Origin: Burkholderia ubonensis subsp. mesacidophila
GTDB lineage: Bacteria; Pseudomonadota; Gammaproteobacteria; Burkholderiales; Burkholderiaceae
Assembly: GCF_002097715.1 (NCBI RefSeq)
Contig: NZ_CP020738.1
Coordinates: forward strand, 3,224,001 to 3,288,000
Direction: 5' to 3'
Length of the DNA: 64,000 nt
Shown here: positions 16,675 to 25,583 of the stretch, piece by piece
How the letters are laid out: every line of letters starts with the position of its first letter
How positions within the stretch are numbered: the stretch's first letter is position 1
The notes under the pieces: model-generated
What the model saw: the letters and a program-made list of their open reading frames with translations, nothing else
The model's database searches: none
Told to the model about the DNA's origin: nothing
Made by a program: the position numbers and the translations under genes

Positions 16675-18075
16675 ATGAAAGCCAACATGCATGCCAACGC
16701 CCGCCGAGTCCTGGCGGCGACCAGCGTCAGCTACACGCTCGTCCTGCTCGATGCGTCGATCGTCAACGTCGCGTTACGAGAAATCGCCCGGACGCTCGAC
16801 AGCCAGGTCGCCGGGCTGCAGTGGATCGTGAACGCCTACACGCTGACGTTCGCGAGCCTGCTGCTCACGGGCGGCACCCTGTGCGACCGGTTCGGCGCGC
16901 GCAAGGTCTACGTCGCGGGGCTCGCGATGTTCGTCGCCGCGTCGGTGCTGTGCGGCTTCGCGCCGAACCTCACGGCCCTCGCGCTGGCGCGCGTGCTGCA
17001 AGGCGTCGGCAGCGCGATGCTGGTGCCGTGCTCACTCGCGCTGATCAACCGCGCGTATCCCGATCCGGGCGAGCGCGCGTCGGCGGTCAGCGTCTGGATG
17101 GGATGCGGCGGGGTCGCGATGGCCGCGGGCCCGCTGATCGGCGGGCTGCTGATCCAGCTGTTCGGCTGGCGCAGCATCTTTTTCGTGAACCTGCCGATCG
17201 GGCTGGCCGGCGTAGGGCTCGCACGCTCGGCTGCGCACGCGGATGCCGAGCGGACCCGGCACGTCGACTGGATGGGGCAGGCCGCGTCGATCGTCGCGCT
17301 CGGCACGCTGATCGGCGTGCTGATCGAGGGGCCGTCGCTCGGCTGGCGCGCGACGCCGATCGTTGCCGGCATCGCCGTGTGCTGCGCCGCATGGATCGCG
17401 TTGATCGCGATCGAGGCGCGGGGGCGCGATCCGATGCTGCCGCTGGCTTTCTTTCGCAGCCCGCTCTTCACCGGATCGACCTTCGTCTCGATGGCGTCCG
17501 CGTTCGTGTTCTACGGCCTGCTGTTCACGTTCAGCCTGTTCTACCAGCAGGTTCGCGGCGCGGCGCCGCTCGATGCCGGGCTTGCGTTCCTGCCGATGAC
17601 GGCGATGGTCGCGGCCGGGGGCCTGCTGTCGAGCCGGCTCGTCAGGCGCTTCGGCGGGCGCTGGCCGATGTGCGCCGCGTTCGGCCTGTATGCGGCAGGG
17701 GCGCTCGGCATGATGCTGTCGAGCGCGACGTCACCTTACTGGCTTGCGATCGGCCCGATGCTGGCGATCGGGTTCGCGTCGGGCTTCATCTCGCCGGCCG
17801 CGACCTCGCCCGCGCTCGGCACCGTCGAGAAAGGCCGCGCGGGCATCGCGGCGGCCGTCCTGAACGCCGCGCGACAGAGCGGTTCCGCCCTCGGCGTCGC
17901 GATCTTCGGCGCGTTCATTGCGACGCTGCAGCCGTTTCAGGTTGCGATGCGGCTCACGCTGGGCGTCGCGATCGGGTTGTCCGCGCTCGCCGCGGCGACA
18001 TGGTGGATCGCGACGCGCGCGGTGGCGGCGGCCGATGAACCGGCGGCGCGCATCCGCGTGGCGGAACGCGGATAG
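16675..18075 (+). CDS. DHA2-family (EmrB/QacA-type) MFS drug efflux transporter
   Basis: The 466-residue protein has about 14 hydrophobic segments and the DHA2 motifs: LLDASIVNVALREIARTL in the first helix (motif D1), LTGGTLCDRFGARKVY (motif A) and GVGSAMLVPCSLALI (motif C region). It should be a proton-driven drug or metabolite exporter of the inner membrane. A TTG at 16642 would add 11 residues, but the ATG at 16675 gives the better start. The palindrome at 16595-16620 lies just upstream. No regulator gene is adjacent. Confidence 0.9.
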   Translation: MKANMHANARRVLAATSVSYTLVLLDASIVNVALREIARTLDSQVAGLQWIVNAYTLTFASLLLTGGTLCDRFGARKVYVAGLAMFVAASVLCGFAPNLTALALARVLQGVGSAMLVPCSLALINRAYPDPGERASAVSVWMGCGGVAMAAGPLIGGLLIQLFGWRSIFFVNLPIGLAGVGLARSAAHADAERTRHVDWMGQAASIVALGTLIGVLIEGPSLGWRATPIVAGIAVCCAAWIALIAIEARGRDPMLPLAFFRSPLFTGSTFVSMASAFVFYGLLFTFSLFYQQVRGAAPLDAGLAFLPMTAMVAAGGLLSSRLVRRFGGRWPMCAAFGLYAAGALGMMLSSATSPYWLAIGPMLAIGFASGFISPAATSPALGTVEKGRAGIAAAVLNAARQSGSALGVAIFGAFIATLQPFQVAMRLTLGVAIGLSALAAATWWIATRAVAAADEPAARIRVAERG

Positions 18076-18108
18076 CGGTGCGGCGCCTGATTACCGCGGC
18101 GGCATGCG

Positions 18109-18729
18109 TCACGCGACGTACAACGCCACGCTGACGAACTGACACAGGCTGCCCGCCAGAACGAACAGGTGCCAGATGCCATGCCCGTGGCGAATGCGCT
18201 CGTCGTTGATGAAGAAATAGATGCCGGCGCTGTAGATGACGCCCCCCGCCACGAGCCAGGCGGTCCCCACCGGCGGCAGTGCATGGATCAACGGGCGGAC
18301 GGCAACGAGCGCGAGCCAGCCCATCAGCACGTACAGCACCATCGAAACGATGCGGGTGCGCCGCCCGAGGGTGAGTTCCTGCACGATGCCGAACGCGGCA
18401 AGCCCCCAGCTCACGCCGAACAGCGACCAGCCCCACGGCCCGCGCAACGTGACGAGGGTGAAGGGCGTGTAGCTGCCGGCAATCAGCAGGTAGATCGCCG
18501 AATGGTCGCATTTCTGCAGGATGGCTTTCAGACGCGGCTTGCGCACGCTGTGGTAGAGCGTCGAGATCGCATAGAGCACGCAGAGCATCGCGCCGTAAAC
18601 GCTGAAACTCACCACCTTGTAGGCGTCGCCCTCGAGCGCGCCCATCGTCACCAGGGTTGCCAGCCCCGCCACCGAAAGCACCGCGCCGACGAGATGGGTA
18701 ATGCTGTTGAAACGCTCACCGACATGCAC
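18109..18729 (-). CDS. Hemolysin III / TrhA-family membrane protein
   Basis: The 206-residue, seven-helix protein has the conserved metal-site residues of the PAQR/hemolysin III family: Ser57-x2-His60 (STLYHS), Asp75 (CDHS) and His183-x3-His187 (HGIWH). E. coli TrhA (YqfA) of this family affects membrane energetics and lipid homeostasis; true hemolytic activity is doubtful. It converges on the MFS gene with a 33-base gap and is transcribed alone. Confidence 0.92.
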   Translation of the reverse strand: MHVGERFNSITHLVGAVLSVAGLATLVTMGALEGDAYKVVSFSVYGAMLCVLYAISTLYHSVRKPRLKAILQKCDHSAIYLLIAGSYTPFTLVTLRGPWGWSLFGVSWGLAAFGIVQELTLGRRTRIVSMVLYVLMGWLALVAVRPLIHALPPVGTAWLVAGGVIYSAGIYFFINDERIRHGHGIWHLFVLAGSLCQFVSVALYVA

Positions 18730-18867
18730 GACGTCATCCTCCTGCGCGGGTTCATCGGGAAAACAGGTCTATGATACCGGCCGAGGAACCAGGCCGGGTT
18801 GCGGGCGGATCAAGCTCGACGCACGGACGACGGTGCGAAGCGCGAGCCGCTCGTCGGATAAAGAAAA

Positions 18868-18893
18868 AGCGCCGTGACGTGCGTCACGACGCT
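18868..18893 (-). terminator. Terminator of cstA-ybdD
   Basis: A 12-bp stem with one mismatch (AGCGcCGTGACG / CGTCACGaCGCT) lies 37 bases after the ybdD stop. Read on the minus strand it is followed by GCTTTTTCTTT, so it is a rho-independent terminator. Confidence 0.85.
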
Positions 18894-18930
18894 CTTTCTC
18901 TCAACGCCAAACCGCTTCACCGGGTTCGGT

Positions 18931-19137
18931 TCAACAGCACTTCCCCGCCCCCGACCCGTACCTTGCATTCTGACGTTCGCGGAAAAACGCCTCGTACGTC
19001 ATCGGCTCGCGGTCCGGATGGGTCTCGCGCATGTGCGCGACGTAGGTGTCGTAGTCGGGCAGGCCGACCATCAGCCGCAACGCCTGCCCGAGGTAGCGCC
19101 CTGCGCTGCGCAGATCACTGCCGAGATCGGTAAACAT
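18931..19137 (-). CDS. ybdD: YbdD/YjiX-family small protein
   Basis: The 68-residue protein has the family pattern [37 protein letters not shown] and the invariant C-terminal KCC. YbdD/YjiX proteins are encoded directly after CstA-type transporters and are needed for their pyruvate transport activity. It starts 12 bases after the cstA stop. Confidence 0.95.
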   Translation of the reverse strand: MFTDLGSDLRSAGRYLGQALRLMVGLPDYDTYVAHMRETHPDREPMTYEAFFRERQNARYGSGAGKCC

Positions 19138-19149
19138 CGCGGCTTCCCC

Positions 19150-21228
19150 TTAGCGTCCGCTGCCGAGCGCCTGCGCGGCCGGCATCGACTCGTACGGCGT
19201 CTCGCGCACGGTCGGCTTCGCTTCGCGGCGCGCGCGCTGGATCGCGAGCACGCCGTACACCGCGATGCTGATCACCACGAAGATGAACAGCCCGGCGAGC
19301 GCGGCGTCGATGTAGTCGTTGAAGATGATCCGCTTCATCTGCGCGATCGACTTCGCCGGCGCCAGCACCTTGCCTTCGTCAACGGCCGCCTGCAGCTTCG
19401 CGGCATGCGCGAGGAAGCTCACCTTCGGGTTCGAATCGAACACCTTCTGCCAGCCGGCCGTCAGCGTGCAGATCAGCAGCCACACGGTCGGCACGAGCGT
19501 GACCCACGCAAAGCGCTCGCGCTTCATCTTGAACAGCACGACGGTGCCGAGCACCAGCGCGATCGCCGCGAGCATCTGGTTCGAGATGCCGAACAGCGGC
19601 CACAGCGTGTTGATGCCGCCGAGCGGATCAACGACGCCCTGATACAGGAAGTAGCCCCATGCCGCGACGCACAGCGCGGTCGCGATCAGGTTCGCCGGCA
19701 GCGATTCGGTGCGCTTGAGCGCCGGGTGGAACGTGCCGAGCAGGTCCTGCAGCATGAAGCGGCCCGCGCGCGTGCCCGCGTCGACGGCGGTCAGGATGAA
19801 CAGCGCTTCGAACAGGATCGCGAAGTGATACCAGAACGCCATCATCGCTTCGCCGCCGATCACCTGGTGCAGGATGTGCGCCATGCCGACCGCCAGCGTC
19901 GGCGCGCCGCCCGCGCGCGCGATGATGGTCGTCTCGCCGACGGCCTTCGCGGTTTGCGTGAGCATGTCCGGCGTCAGCATGAAGCCCCATTGCGTGACGG
20001 TGTTCGCAACCGCCTCCGGCGTCGTGCCGAGCACGGCGGCCGGCGCGTTCATCGCGAAGTAGATGCCCGGCTCGATCACGCACGCGGCAACCAGCGCCAT
20101 GATCGCAACGAACGATTCCATCAGCATCGCGCCGTAGCCGATGAAGCGCGCGTTGGTTTCATTGTCGAGCAGCTTCGGCGTCGTGCCCGACGAGATCAGC
20201 GCGTGGAAGCCCGATACCGCGCCGCACGCGATCGTGATGAACAGGAACGGGAACAGGTTGCCCGACCACACCGGGCCGGTGCCGTCGACGAACTTCGTCA
20301 GCGCGGGCATCTTCAGCTCCGGCGCGACGATCAGGATGCCGATCGCGAGACCGACGATCGTGCCGATCTTCAGGAACGTCGACAGGTAGTCGCGCGGCGC
20401 GAGCAGCAGCCACACCGGCAGCACCGATGCGACGAAGCCGTAGCCGATCAGGATCCACGTGAGCTGCGTGCCGTTGAACGTGAACCATGCGGCGAGCGTC
20501 GGCGAAGCGCTCACGTTCTGGCCGAACGAGATCGCCGCCATCAGCCCGACGAAGCCGATGATCGACACTTCGCCGATGCGGCCCGGACGGATGTAGCGCG
20601 TGTAGACGCCCATGAACAGCGCGATCGGAATCGTCGCGGCGACGGTGAACGTGCCCCACGGCGAGTTGGTCAGCGCCTTCACGACGATCAGCGCGAGCAC
20701 CGCGAGGATGATCACCATGATCAGGAACGCGCCGAACAGCGCGATCACGCCCGGCACCGTGCCGAGCTCCATCTTGACGAGATCGCCGAGCGAGCGGCCG
20801 TCGCGGCGCGTCGAGATGAACAGCACCATGAAGTCCTGCACCGCGCCCGCGAACACGACGCCCGCCAGGATCCACAGCATGCCGGGCGTGTAGCCCATCT
20901 GCGCGGCGAGCACCGGCCCGACGAGCGGCCCGGCGCCGGCGATCGCGGCGAAGTGGTGGCCGAACAGCACGTACTTGTTGGTCGGCACGTAGTCGAGGCC
21001 GTCGTTGTGCCGGACGGCAGGCGTCATCCTGAGCCCGTCGAGCTGCATGACCTTGCTGGCGATGAAGCGGCTGTAGAAGCGATACGCGATCAGATACACG
21101 CAGACTGCGGCGATCACGATCCAGAGGGCGCTGACCCGCTCGCCGTGCGCGAGCGCGATGGTGCCGAACGCGAACGCGCCCAATAGCGCGACCGCAATCC
21201 AGATCAGGGTGCTGGAAGCCCGATTCAT
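19150..21228 (-). CDS. cstA: CstA-family carbon starvation / pyruvate transporter
   Basis: The 692-residue protein has about 16-18 membrane segments and the CstA signatures: FYSRFIASKVMQLD, TNKYVLFGHHFAAIAGAGPLVGP and SGTTPKLLDNETNARFIGYGAMLMES. CstA/BtsT proteins take up pyruvate or peptides under carbon limitation. The ATG at 21228 follows AGGAGA at proper spacing and gives the usual length; a 37-codon upstream frame is not supported. It is followed by ybdD and a terminator. Confidence 0.95.
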   Translation of the reverse strand: MNRASSTLIWIAVALLGAFAFGTIALAHGERVSALWIVIAAVCVYLIAYRFYSRFIASKVMQLDGLRMTPAVRHNDGLDYVPTNKYVLFGHHFAAIAGAGPLVGPVLAAQMGYTPGMLWILAGVVFAGAVQDFMVLFISTRRDGRSLGDLVKMELGTVPGVIALFGAFLIMVIILAVLALIVVKALTNSPWGTFTVAATIPIALFMGVYTRYIRPGRIGEVSIIGFVGLMAAISFGQNVSASPTLAAWFTFNGTQLTWILIGYGFVASVLPVWLLLAPRDYLSTFLKIGTIVGLAIGILIVAPELKMPALTKFVDGTGPVWSGNLFPFLFITIACGAVSGFHALISSGTTPKLLDNETNARFIGYGAMLMESFVAIMALVAACVIEPGIYFAMNAPAAVLGTTPEAVANTVTQWGFMLTPDMLTQTAKAVGETTIIARAGGAPTLAVGMAHILHQVIGGEAMMAFWYHFAILFEALFILTAVDAGTRAGRFMLQDLLGTFHPALKRTESLPANLIATALCVAAWGYFLYQGVVDPLGGINTLWPLFGISNQMLAAIALVLGTVVLFKMKRERFAWVTLVPTVWLLICTLTAGWQKVFDSNPKVSFLAHAAKLQAAVDEGKVLAPAKSIAQMKRIIFNDYIDAALAGLFIFVVISIAVYGVLAIQRARREAKPTVRETPYESMPAAQALGSGR

Positions 21229-21544
21229 GGTGTCTCCTGTGGTTATCAATATCGCGCGCCCGTTTGTCGGAATGCGCGTCATGCCGACCTCGCAAAGGCC
21301 GGCATGGTGGGCTCGTAGTATTCGCGTTCGGGGAGCCACTTACAAGCGGATAATTACGTATGCAAGGCTACGTAGAATTACGTAGATTGAATGCAAGCCT
21401 TGGCCGTCAGCATGCATCTTGAAGGGCATTCGCTGAAGCAAAGGCAGTATTTTTGATTGGAATTTCCGCTTTGTCTGCCGTTAAACTTGCCGGGCTTTGA
21501 TGACCGGTCGAAGACTCGCTTTGCCCTGCCTCTCCGGACCAACT
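21229..21544. promoter_or_regulatory. Divergent promoter region of cstA with three TACGTA copies
   Basis: No gene is seen. Three copies of the self-complementary hexamer TACGTA lie at 21355-21360, 21369-21374 and 21379-21384 in an A/T-rich segment about 130-155 bases upstream of cstA. Such clustering in a GC-rich genome suggests a regulator-binding or promoter element for cstA. A strict -35/-10 pair could not be assigned. Confidence 0.4.
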
Positions 21545-21928
21545 ATGAATACCAAGATTTCGAAAAGCATCCAGGCAGCCGCCCTCTTCGCGCTGTGCGC
21601 CAGCATCGCCCCGATGTACGCCCATGCAAAAACCCCGGTGGACTGCCGTCAACTCAACGAGGCAACCGGCGGCCCCGACGACAACTTCAGGCCGCCGCTT
21701 TCCGCGAAGGTCATCGGATCGGGACGCGCCTACTTCCATTCGGCGCCCGACGCCCAGTGCGTGACCAAACAGATCTTCATCGTTCCCGGCGACAGCGTGA
21801 CCGTCTTCAAGCCGTACAAGAGCTGGTATCAGATCATGTACGTGAACGGCAAGACGGGGGAGGATTTCGAAGGATGGGTCGAGGAAGGCCGCCTGAGCTT
21901 GGGCGGTCACTTGGGCGGGAATCAATAG
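21545..21928 (+). CDS. Secreted SH3-like-domain protein, hypothetical
   Basis: The 127-residue product starts with a signal peptide (MNTKISKSIQAAALFALCASIAPMYAHA). The mature part contains SAKVIGSGRAYFHSAPDAQCVTKQIFIVPGD and YKSWYQIMYVNGKTGEDFEGWVEEGRL, the typical pattern of a bacterial SH3 domain (x-YFHS-x...W-x-V...G-x-GWV). Two cysteines (CRQL and QCVT) may form a disulfide. It is likely periplasmic. It stands alone, and its function is unknown. A longer start 16 codons upstream would spoil the signal peptide. Confidence 0.75.
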   Translation: MNTKISKSIQAAALFALCASIAPMYAHAKTPVDCRQLNEATGGPDDNFRPPLSAKVIGSGRAYFHSAPDAQCVTKQIFIVPGDSVTVFKPYKSWYQIMYVNGKTGEDFEGWVEEGRLSLGGHLGGNQ

Positions 21929-22079
21929 TCGAGTGCTTTCGGCAGCCGGCTATCAGGAGAACAACCGCTCGCCGGCGGCAAGCAGTTCCGCGGAATAGAA
22001 CCTAGAATTGAACGCAGCGTCGGCCGTCGCTATGCACCCGGCCGGGCGCTTCCCCTTCCCATCGTCGGAAGCAGCCGCC

Positions 22080-22781
22080 ATGAACCTTCACGATGCGCGC
22101 GTCTCCCGCCCCGCGCTGGGCGCACTTTGCGTGGCTTCGCTCGCGGCGCTGTCCGCGTGCGGCGGCGAAGCCTGCTTCGGCTTCAACGATGGATGTTTCA
22201 ACGGAAACGGGAACGGCACGCAGACCATCACCGTCTCCGGCACGGCCGCCACCGGCCCGGCGCTGGCCAGCGCGACGGTCGTCGCCCGCTGCGCGCAGGG
22301 TTCGGGCTCCGCCCTGTCGGACGGCGGCGGGAACTACAGCCTGACGTTCAACGCGACGCTCCCGTGCGTGCTCACCGCGACGTCCGGCGGCACGACCCTG
22401 CATTCGCTCGCGTTCGCCGGCGGCACCTTCAATACGACGCCCGAGACCGACCTGATACTCGTCTACCTCGCATCGCAGCTCGGCACGACCACGGCCGGCC
22501 TGATCGCCAACCTGCCGAACAGCACGCATGTCCAGCAGGTGCTGGAAAACCAGTCCGACGTGCAGGCCGCGCAGGTGGCGGTCGTCGCGAATCTTCAGCA
22601 GCGCTACGCGGTCACGCTGACGACTGCGGCGTTCCTGACAACGCCGTTCGTGGTCGGGCAGCCCGGCGTCGACAGCGACCTCGTCGCGCTGACGACGGCA
22701 GGGGCGATCGACGCCAACGGCATGCCGGACCCGGCCGCCGTGCAGTTGCTGGCGCAGGCTGGCGCCGCGCATCCGCTATGA
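22080..22781 (+). CDS. Putative lipoprotein with Ig/carboxypeptidase-regulatory-like domain
   Basis: The 233-residue product begins MNLHDARVSRPALGALCVASL and has a lipobox LSAC-GG, so it is probably lipidated. The mature part holds ITVSGTAATGPALASATVVARCAQGSG, a beta-sandwich pattern as in carboxypeptidase-regulatory-like domains, and then a helical C-terminal half (QQVLENQSDVQAAQVAVVANLQQRYAVTL). The start at 22080 is chosen because it places the signal peptide at the N terminus. Function unknown. Confidence 0.75.
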   Translation: MNLHDARVSRPALGALCVASLAALSACGGEACFGFNDGCFNGNGNGTQTITVSGTAATGPALASATVVARCAQGSGSALSDGGGNYSLTFNATLPCVLTATSGGTTLHSLAFAGGTFNTTPETDLILVYLASQLGTTTAGLIANLPNSTHVQQVLENQSDVQAAQVAVVANLQQRYAVTLTTAAFLTTPFVVGQPGVDSDLVALTTAGAIDANGMPDPAAVQLLAQAGAAHPL

Positions 22782-22848
22782 GCGCCGCCGCGGCGGCGGG
22801 TTGATGAGGGATGTGAAGCGCGGGATGTGAAGCCGAAACGGCTTCGCG

Positions 22849-23328
22849 TCAGGCCTGCTCCGAGACCATGTTGCCCGCGGGATTGCTGGACGACTTGCGC
22901 AGCGCTTCCACCAGCTTGGCGACCGCGGATTGCAGCGCGGCGGATATCTCGCCGGCCTGCGCGCTCAGCGACTGCTGTTCGACCATGGCCGCGGGGTCCT
23001 TCTTCGCCCGCTCGGCCGCCTTCGAAATCTGGGCTTCCAGCTGCGCGAGCTGCTTCTGCAGTTTCTCGATCAACTCCTTCAGCTGCCTGACCACCGGGTC
23101 TTCGGCCTTGCTGTTCGCACCGCCCAGCGGCGTGGCGCCATCGGCCGACGCGGGATTCGCGGCGTTTGCCTTCGCGCTTGCGCTCGTGCCCGACGATGCG
23201 GTGGAGCCGGCAGCGGTGGAGCTGGCAGCGGTGGTGGCGGTGGCTTGCTGGTTGCCCGATGCGCCGGCCGTCGCGAGGTTCGCCGCGGCTTGTGCCGGGC
23301 CTGCGACCAGCGAGGAGTCGATCTTCAT
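22849..23328 (-). CDS. FlxA-like Ala/Ser-rich coiled-coil protein
   Basis: The 159-residue product has a low-complexity Ala/Ser/Thr N-terminal half (about residues 15-75), then a coiled coil VVRQLKELIEKLQKQLAQLEAQISKAAERAKKD resembling the FlxA-like family, and a helical end. It begins MKIDSSLVAGPAQ with AAGGAAG before the ATG. The open frame continues upstream on this strand, but that is the shadow of the hydrolase gene. Family members are often found with flagella or secretion genes, but none is nearby. Confidence 0.75.
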   Translation of the reverse strand: MKIDSSLVAGPAQAAANLATAGASGNQQATATTAASSTAAGSTASSGTSASAKANAANPASADGATPLGGANSKAEDPVVRQLKELIEKLQKQLAQLEAQISKAAERAKKDPAAMVEQQSLSAQAGEISAALQSAVAKLVEALRKSSSNPAGNMVSEQA

Positions 23329-23441
23329 GTCGTGCTTCCTTGTGTTTAGTGAACGAATCGTGACAGCTGAACGTGAGGTTCCATACAGCTTTATTACGGC
23401 ATTCGTCACACGAAACTTGAGAGAAGCGGCGCGTCTTCTGC

Positions 23442-24206
23442 CTACCCGAGCGACTGACGGATAGCCTGGGCGAGTCCCGCAGGATTTTCCCAGGCCATCG
23501 AATGACCGGCCTCTTCCACGATCTCGACATTCACCCCTTCCGCCGCAAGACGCCCGGTATCCGGATCGGGCAGCGAGCGCGCGCCAAACACGACGGTTCT
23601 CGGCATGGCCAACGAACAGAGCTGGTCCCGCCAGCTGGGATCGCTGCCTGCAATGAGCGACACCGCAGCACGATGCACCGCATAGGGTGCACTGGCCAGC
23701 AGCGAAGCAGCCCAGACGTCGCTGCCGTCTCCCGCCGATGCGGAGATCAGTTCCGCATGCCCCGTCTGCACATAGTCGGTTTCCGTCAGGGCTGCGATCT
23801 TTCGGCTGAAGAAGCCGCCGCCCGGCTCCAGATTGGGCTCGCCGAGCACAAGATGCCGCACCCGTGGGCCGAGCAAACCCGCAGCGACGATGGCGACCGC
23901 ACCGCCCATGCTGTGCCCGAACAGATTCAATTCCGGAAAGGACAGGTGGTCGGCAAGCGCCGCAATCGCTTTCGCATGGTCTTCGACGGTATAGGAGAAA
24001 TCCGTCGGGCGATCGCTGAACCCGGACCCGAGCAAATCGACCAGCAACATTCGACGCCCGGACAACGCAGGGGCCGCAGCCACGCCCGGATAGTCGCAAG
24101 AGGACGCGCAACCGAGGCCGTGGATGAACAGTGTCGGGATCCCCTGCCCCGGGAGGTCGTGGTATCTGAGCCCCCATCGGCCCTTTCCAATAGCAAATGT
24201 TTTCAT
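23442..24206 (-). CDS. Alpha/beta hydrolase
   Basis: The 254-residue protein shows the alpha/beta-hydrolase fold: oxyanion segment FIHGLGCASS, LLVDLLGSGFSDRP, the nucleophile elbow GHSMGG (serine about residue 98) and the catalytic histidine in EEAGHSMAWENP near the C terminus. No signal peptide is present, so it is cytoplasmic. Esterase or lactonase-type activity is likely; the substrate is unknown. It is 113 bases upstream of the FlxA-like gene on the same strand. Confidence 0.88.
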   Translation of the reverse strand: MKTFAIGKGRWGLRYHDLPGQGIPTLFIHGLGCASSCDYPGVAAAPALSGRRMLLVDLLGSGFSDRPTDFSYTVEDHAKAIAALADHLSFPELNLFGHSMGGAVAIVAAGLLGPRVRHLVLGEPNLEPGGGFFSRKIAALTETDYVQTGHAELISASAGDGSDVWAASLLASAPYAVHRAAVSLIAGSDPSWRDQLCSLAMPRTVVFGARSLPDPDTGRLAAEGVNVEIVEEAGHSMAWENPAGLAQAIRQSLG

Positions 24207-24405
24207 GCTCGATGTTCAACCTTTATTTGCCGATTCCGAGATGTGCAATCGGCTGTTGTTCGAAACGGACTTCGAGTGAATCAAACGACTCTGCCACATT
24301 CCCCGCGCGCTCCGGAATGGGCGATGAACTTTTTTTCGTACCGATATCGCGCGCCACGGCGGTAAGGTGAGCTGATTCGGGAGCCACCCTTTACAACCTT
24401 TTTAC

Positions 24406-24433
24406 TTGTCACCGGATGGCGACTCACTAAAAT
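24406..24433 (+). promoter_or_regulatory. Likely sigma-70 promoter
   Basis: TTGTCA (24406-24411), a 16-base spacer and TAAAAT (24428-24433) form a good sigma-70 promoter reading right. The next rightward gene starts 336 bases later, so it would make a long leader. Confidence 0.55.
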
Positions 24434-24768
24434 GTTTCGATAATCCCATCGAGAGCTGGTGACATGACCATCCGAAGTCCTCGCCCCCCAAGTCGCTTCC
24501 CCACCTGACAGGCAGGACGCCTGCTCTTTCCCGAGCCATCGTCTTGCCGAAAGGCGAGCGGTGCGCATCCGTCGTTACCTCTCCCGAGCGTCCTTGCACG
24601 TGCACGGTTTGCCAGGCGCTTCATGCGCGCATGGCAACCGCGAACGCAGCGCTCGCACGCGACGCAGCCCCTTGCCTTTCGTCCGCCTTCCGAGGCCACG
24701 CTTCGTTCGCGCATCGTGAACGACATGACCCGCACGCTGGTCGTGCGCGGTTAAAGAAAGGATAACTG
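24434..24768 (+). other. Long untranslated leader, possible structured RNA
   Basis: No supported gene lies between the promoter and the ATG at 24769. Hairpin-forming segments include CTTGCC-GAAA-GGCGAG near 24542-24557 (GNRA-type loop) and GCAGG-ACG-CCTGC near 24513-24525. Just before the next gene is a very short frame (MTRTLVVRG) ending 12 bases before the start codon. A regulatory leader or small RNA is possible. Confidence 0.3.
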
Positions 24769-25044
24769 ATGAACGAGCTTCACATGGCTGCAGCGCCGGC
24801 CGGCATGCCGCGGCTGAGCGCGCACGAAATGGCGGCGTTGATGCTGCTTGAACAGGCGCCGGTCGAAGTCGAGCGGGGAACGCTCGACATGACCATGCTC
24901 CGTGACGTGGGACTTGCGGAACTCATCGATCGGGACAATGGCGACCCCAAGTTCTCGATCACGCGAAAAGGCAAGGTGATGCTGCGGATGCTGAGCGAGT
25001 GGATCACGCGGGAGCGTGCGGTGTCGCCTGCCAATCCGGCCTGA
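24769..25044 (+). CDS. Small hypothetical protein, possible winged-helix fold
   Basis: The 91-residue product contains LSAHEMAALMLLEQAPVEVE, then LDMTMLRDVGLAEL, then PKFSITRKGKVMLRML. The last part (helix, short hairpin with ITRKG, helix) is typical of small winged-helix proteins in which ITxKG is the wing. It therefore may bind DNA, but no family is recognised. AAAGGAT precedes the ATG. It is followed 89 bases later by another small gene on the same strand. Confidence 0.65.
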   Translation: MNELHMAAAPAGMPRLSAHEMAALMLLEQAPVEVERGTLDMTMLRDVGLAELIDRDNGDPKFSITRKGKVMLRMLSEWITRERAVSPANPA

Positions 25045-25133
25045 CTTCCAGCGCGCGTCGAACGACGCCGACGCTGCGATCCGCGGGGATGCGTGTCCGC
25101 ATGCCTCGCATTTGACGACCCAGGAGTTTCGAC

Positions 25134-25514
25134 ATGTTTGAGATCAACAAGAACTACACCCGCGAATTCATCCACACGGCCTGTGGCGGCAGCAAGCAAG
25201 CCTTCCTGCCCACGAAGAACGGCAAGGTCGTGGCCGCCTGCCTGCGCACGGACCTCAATCCGCACGCGCCGGACGTCATCATCTGCGACGGCAGCGCGTC
25301 CGCGCGAGCCGCCGGCAGGACGCTCGCCAACCAGGGCGGCGCGATTCCGGTGTTCATCAAGATGGAGACCGACGCGTTTCGTTTCGTCGGCCTGTTCGTC
25401 GTCAGCGAATCGTTGACCGTGCCGCTCGACTACCAGCAGCATGTGCGCAACAGCGGATTCACGACCGGCCAGGTGTCGCGCGTGCTGAAGATGAAACGTT
25501 ACGACCGCGCGTGA
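25134..25514 (+). CDS. Hypothetical protein, DUF6697/SRA-like resemblance
   Basis: The 126-residue product begins MFEINKNYTREFIHTACGGSKQAFLPTKNGKVVAACL and has PDVIICDGSASARAAGRTL and VFIKMETDAFRFVGLFVV. The pattern 'open parcel, then polar beta strand F-x-F-V-G-L-F' recalls small SRA/EVE-like modules found with HNH nucleases (ScoMcrA or DUF6697 type). That resemblance is weak and from memory. There is no nuclease partner nearby. AGGAG precedes the ATG. Confidence 0.6.
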   Translation: MFEINKNYTREFIHTACGGSKQAFLPTKNGKVVAACLRTDLNPHAPDVIICDGSASARAAGRTLANQGGAIPVFIKMETDAFRFVGLFVVSESLTVPLDYQQHVRNSGFTTGQVSRVLKMKRYDRA

Positions 25515-25523
25515 GCGAAAGCG

Positions 25524-25565
25524 GCGCGCGGCCCGGTGCATTGCATTGCAAACCGGGCCGCGCGC
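25524..25565. terminator. Bidirectional hairpin terminator
   Basis: A perfect 14-bp stem (GCGCGCGGCCCGGT with its complement) with a 14-base loop lies between the convergent genes ending at 25514 and 25584. It has no T run, so strength as a terminator is uncertain. Confidence 0.65.
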
Positions 25566-25583
25566 GTCATCTGCGAAGCAGGT

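Noticed and set aside
23329..24219. Long upstream extension of the FlxA-like frame
   Set aside because: It is the shadow of the alpha/beta hydrolase gene; the true start has its own ribosome binding site.
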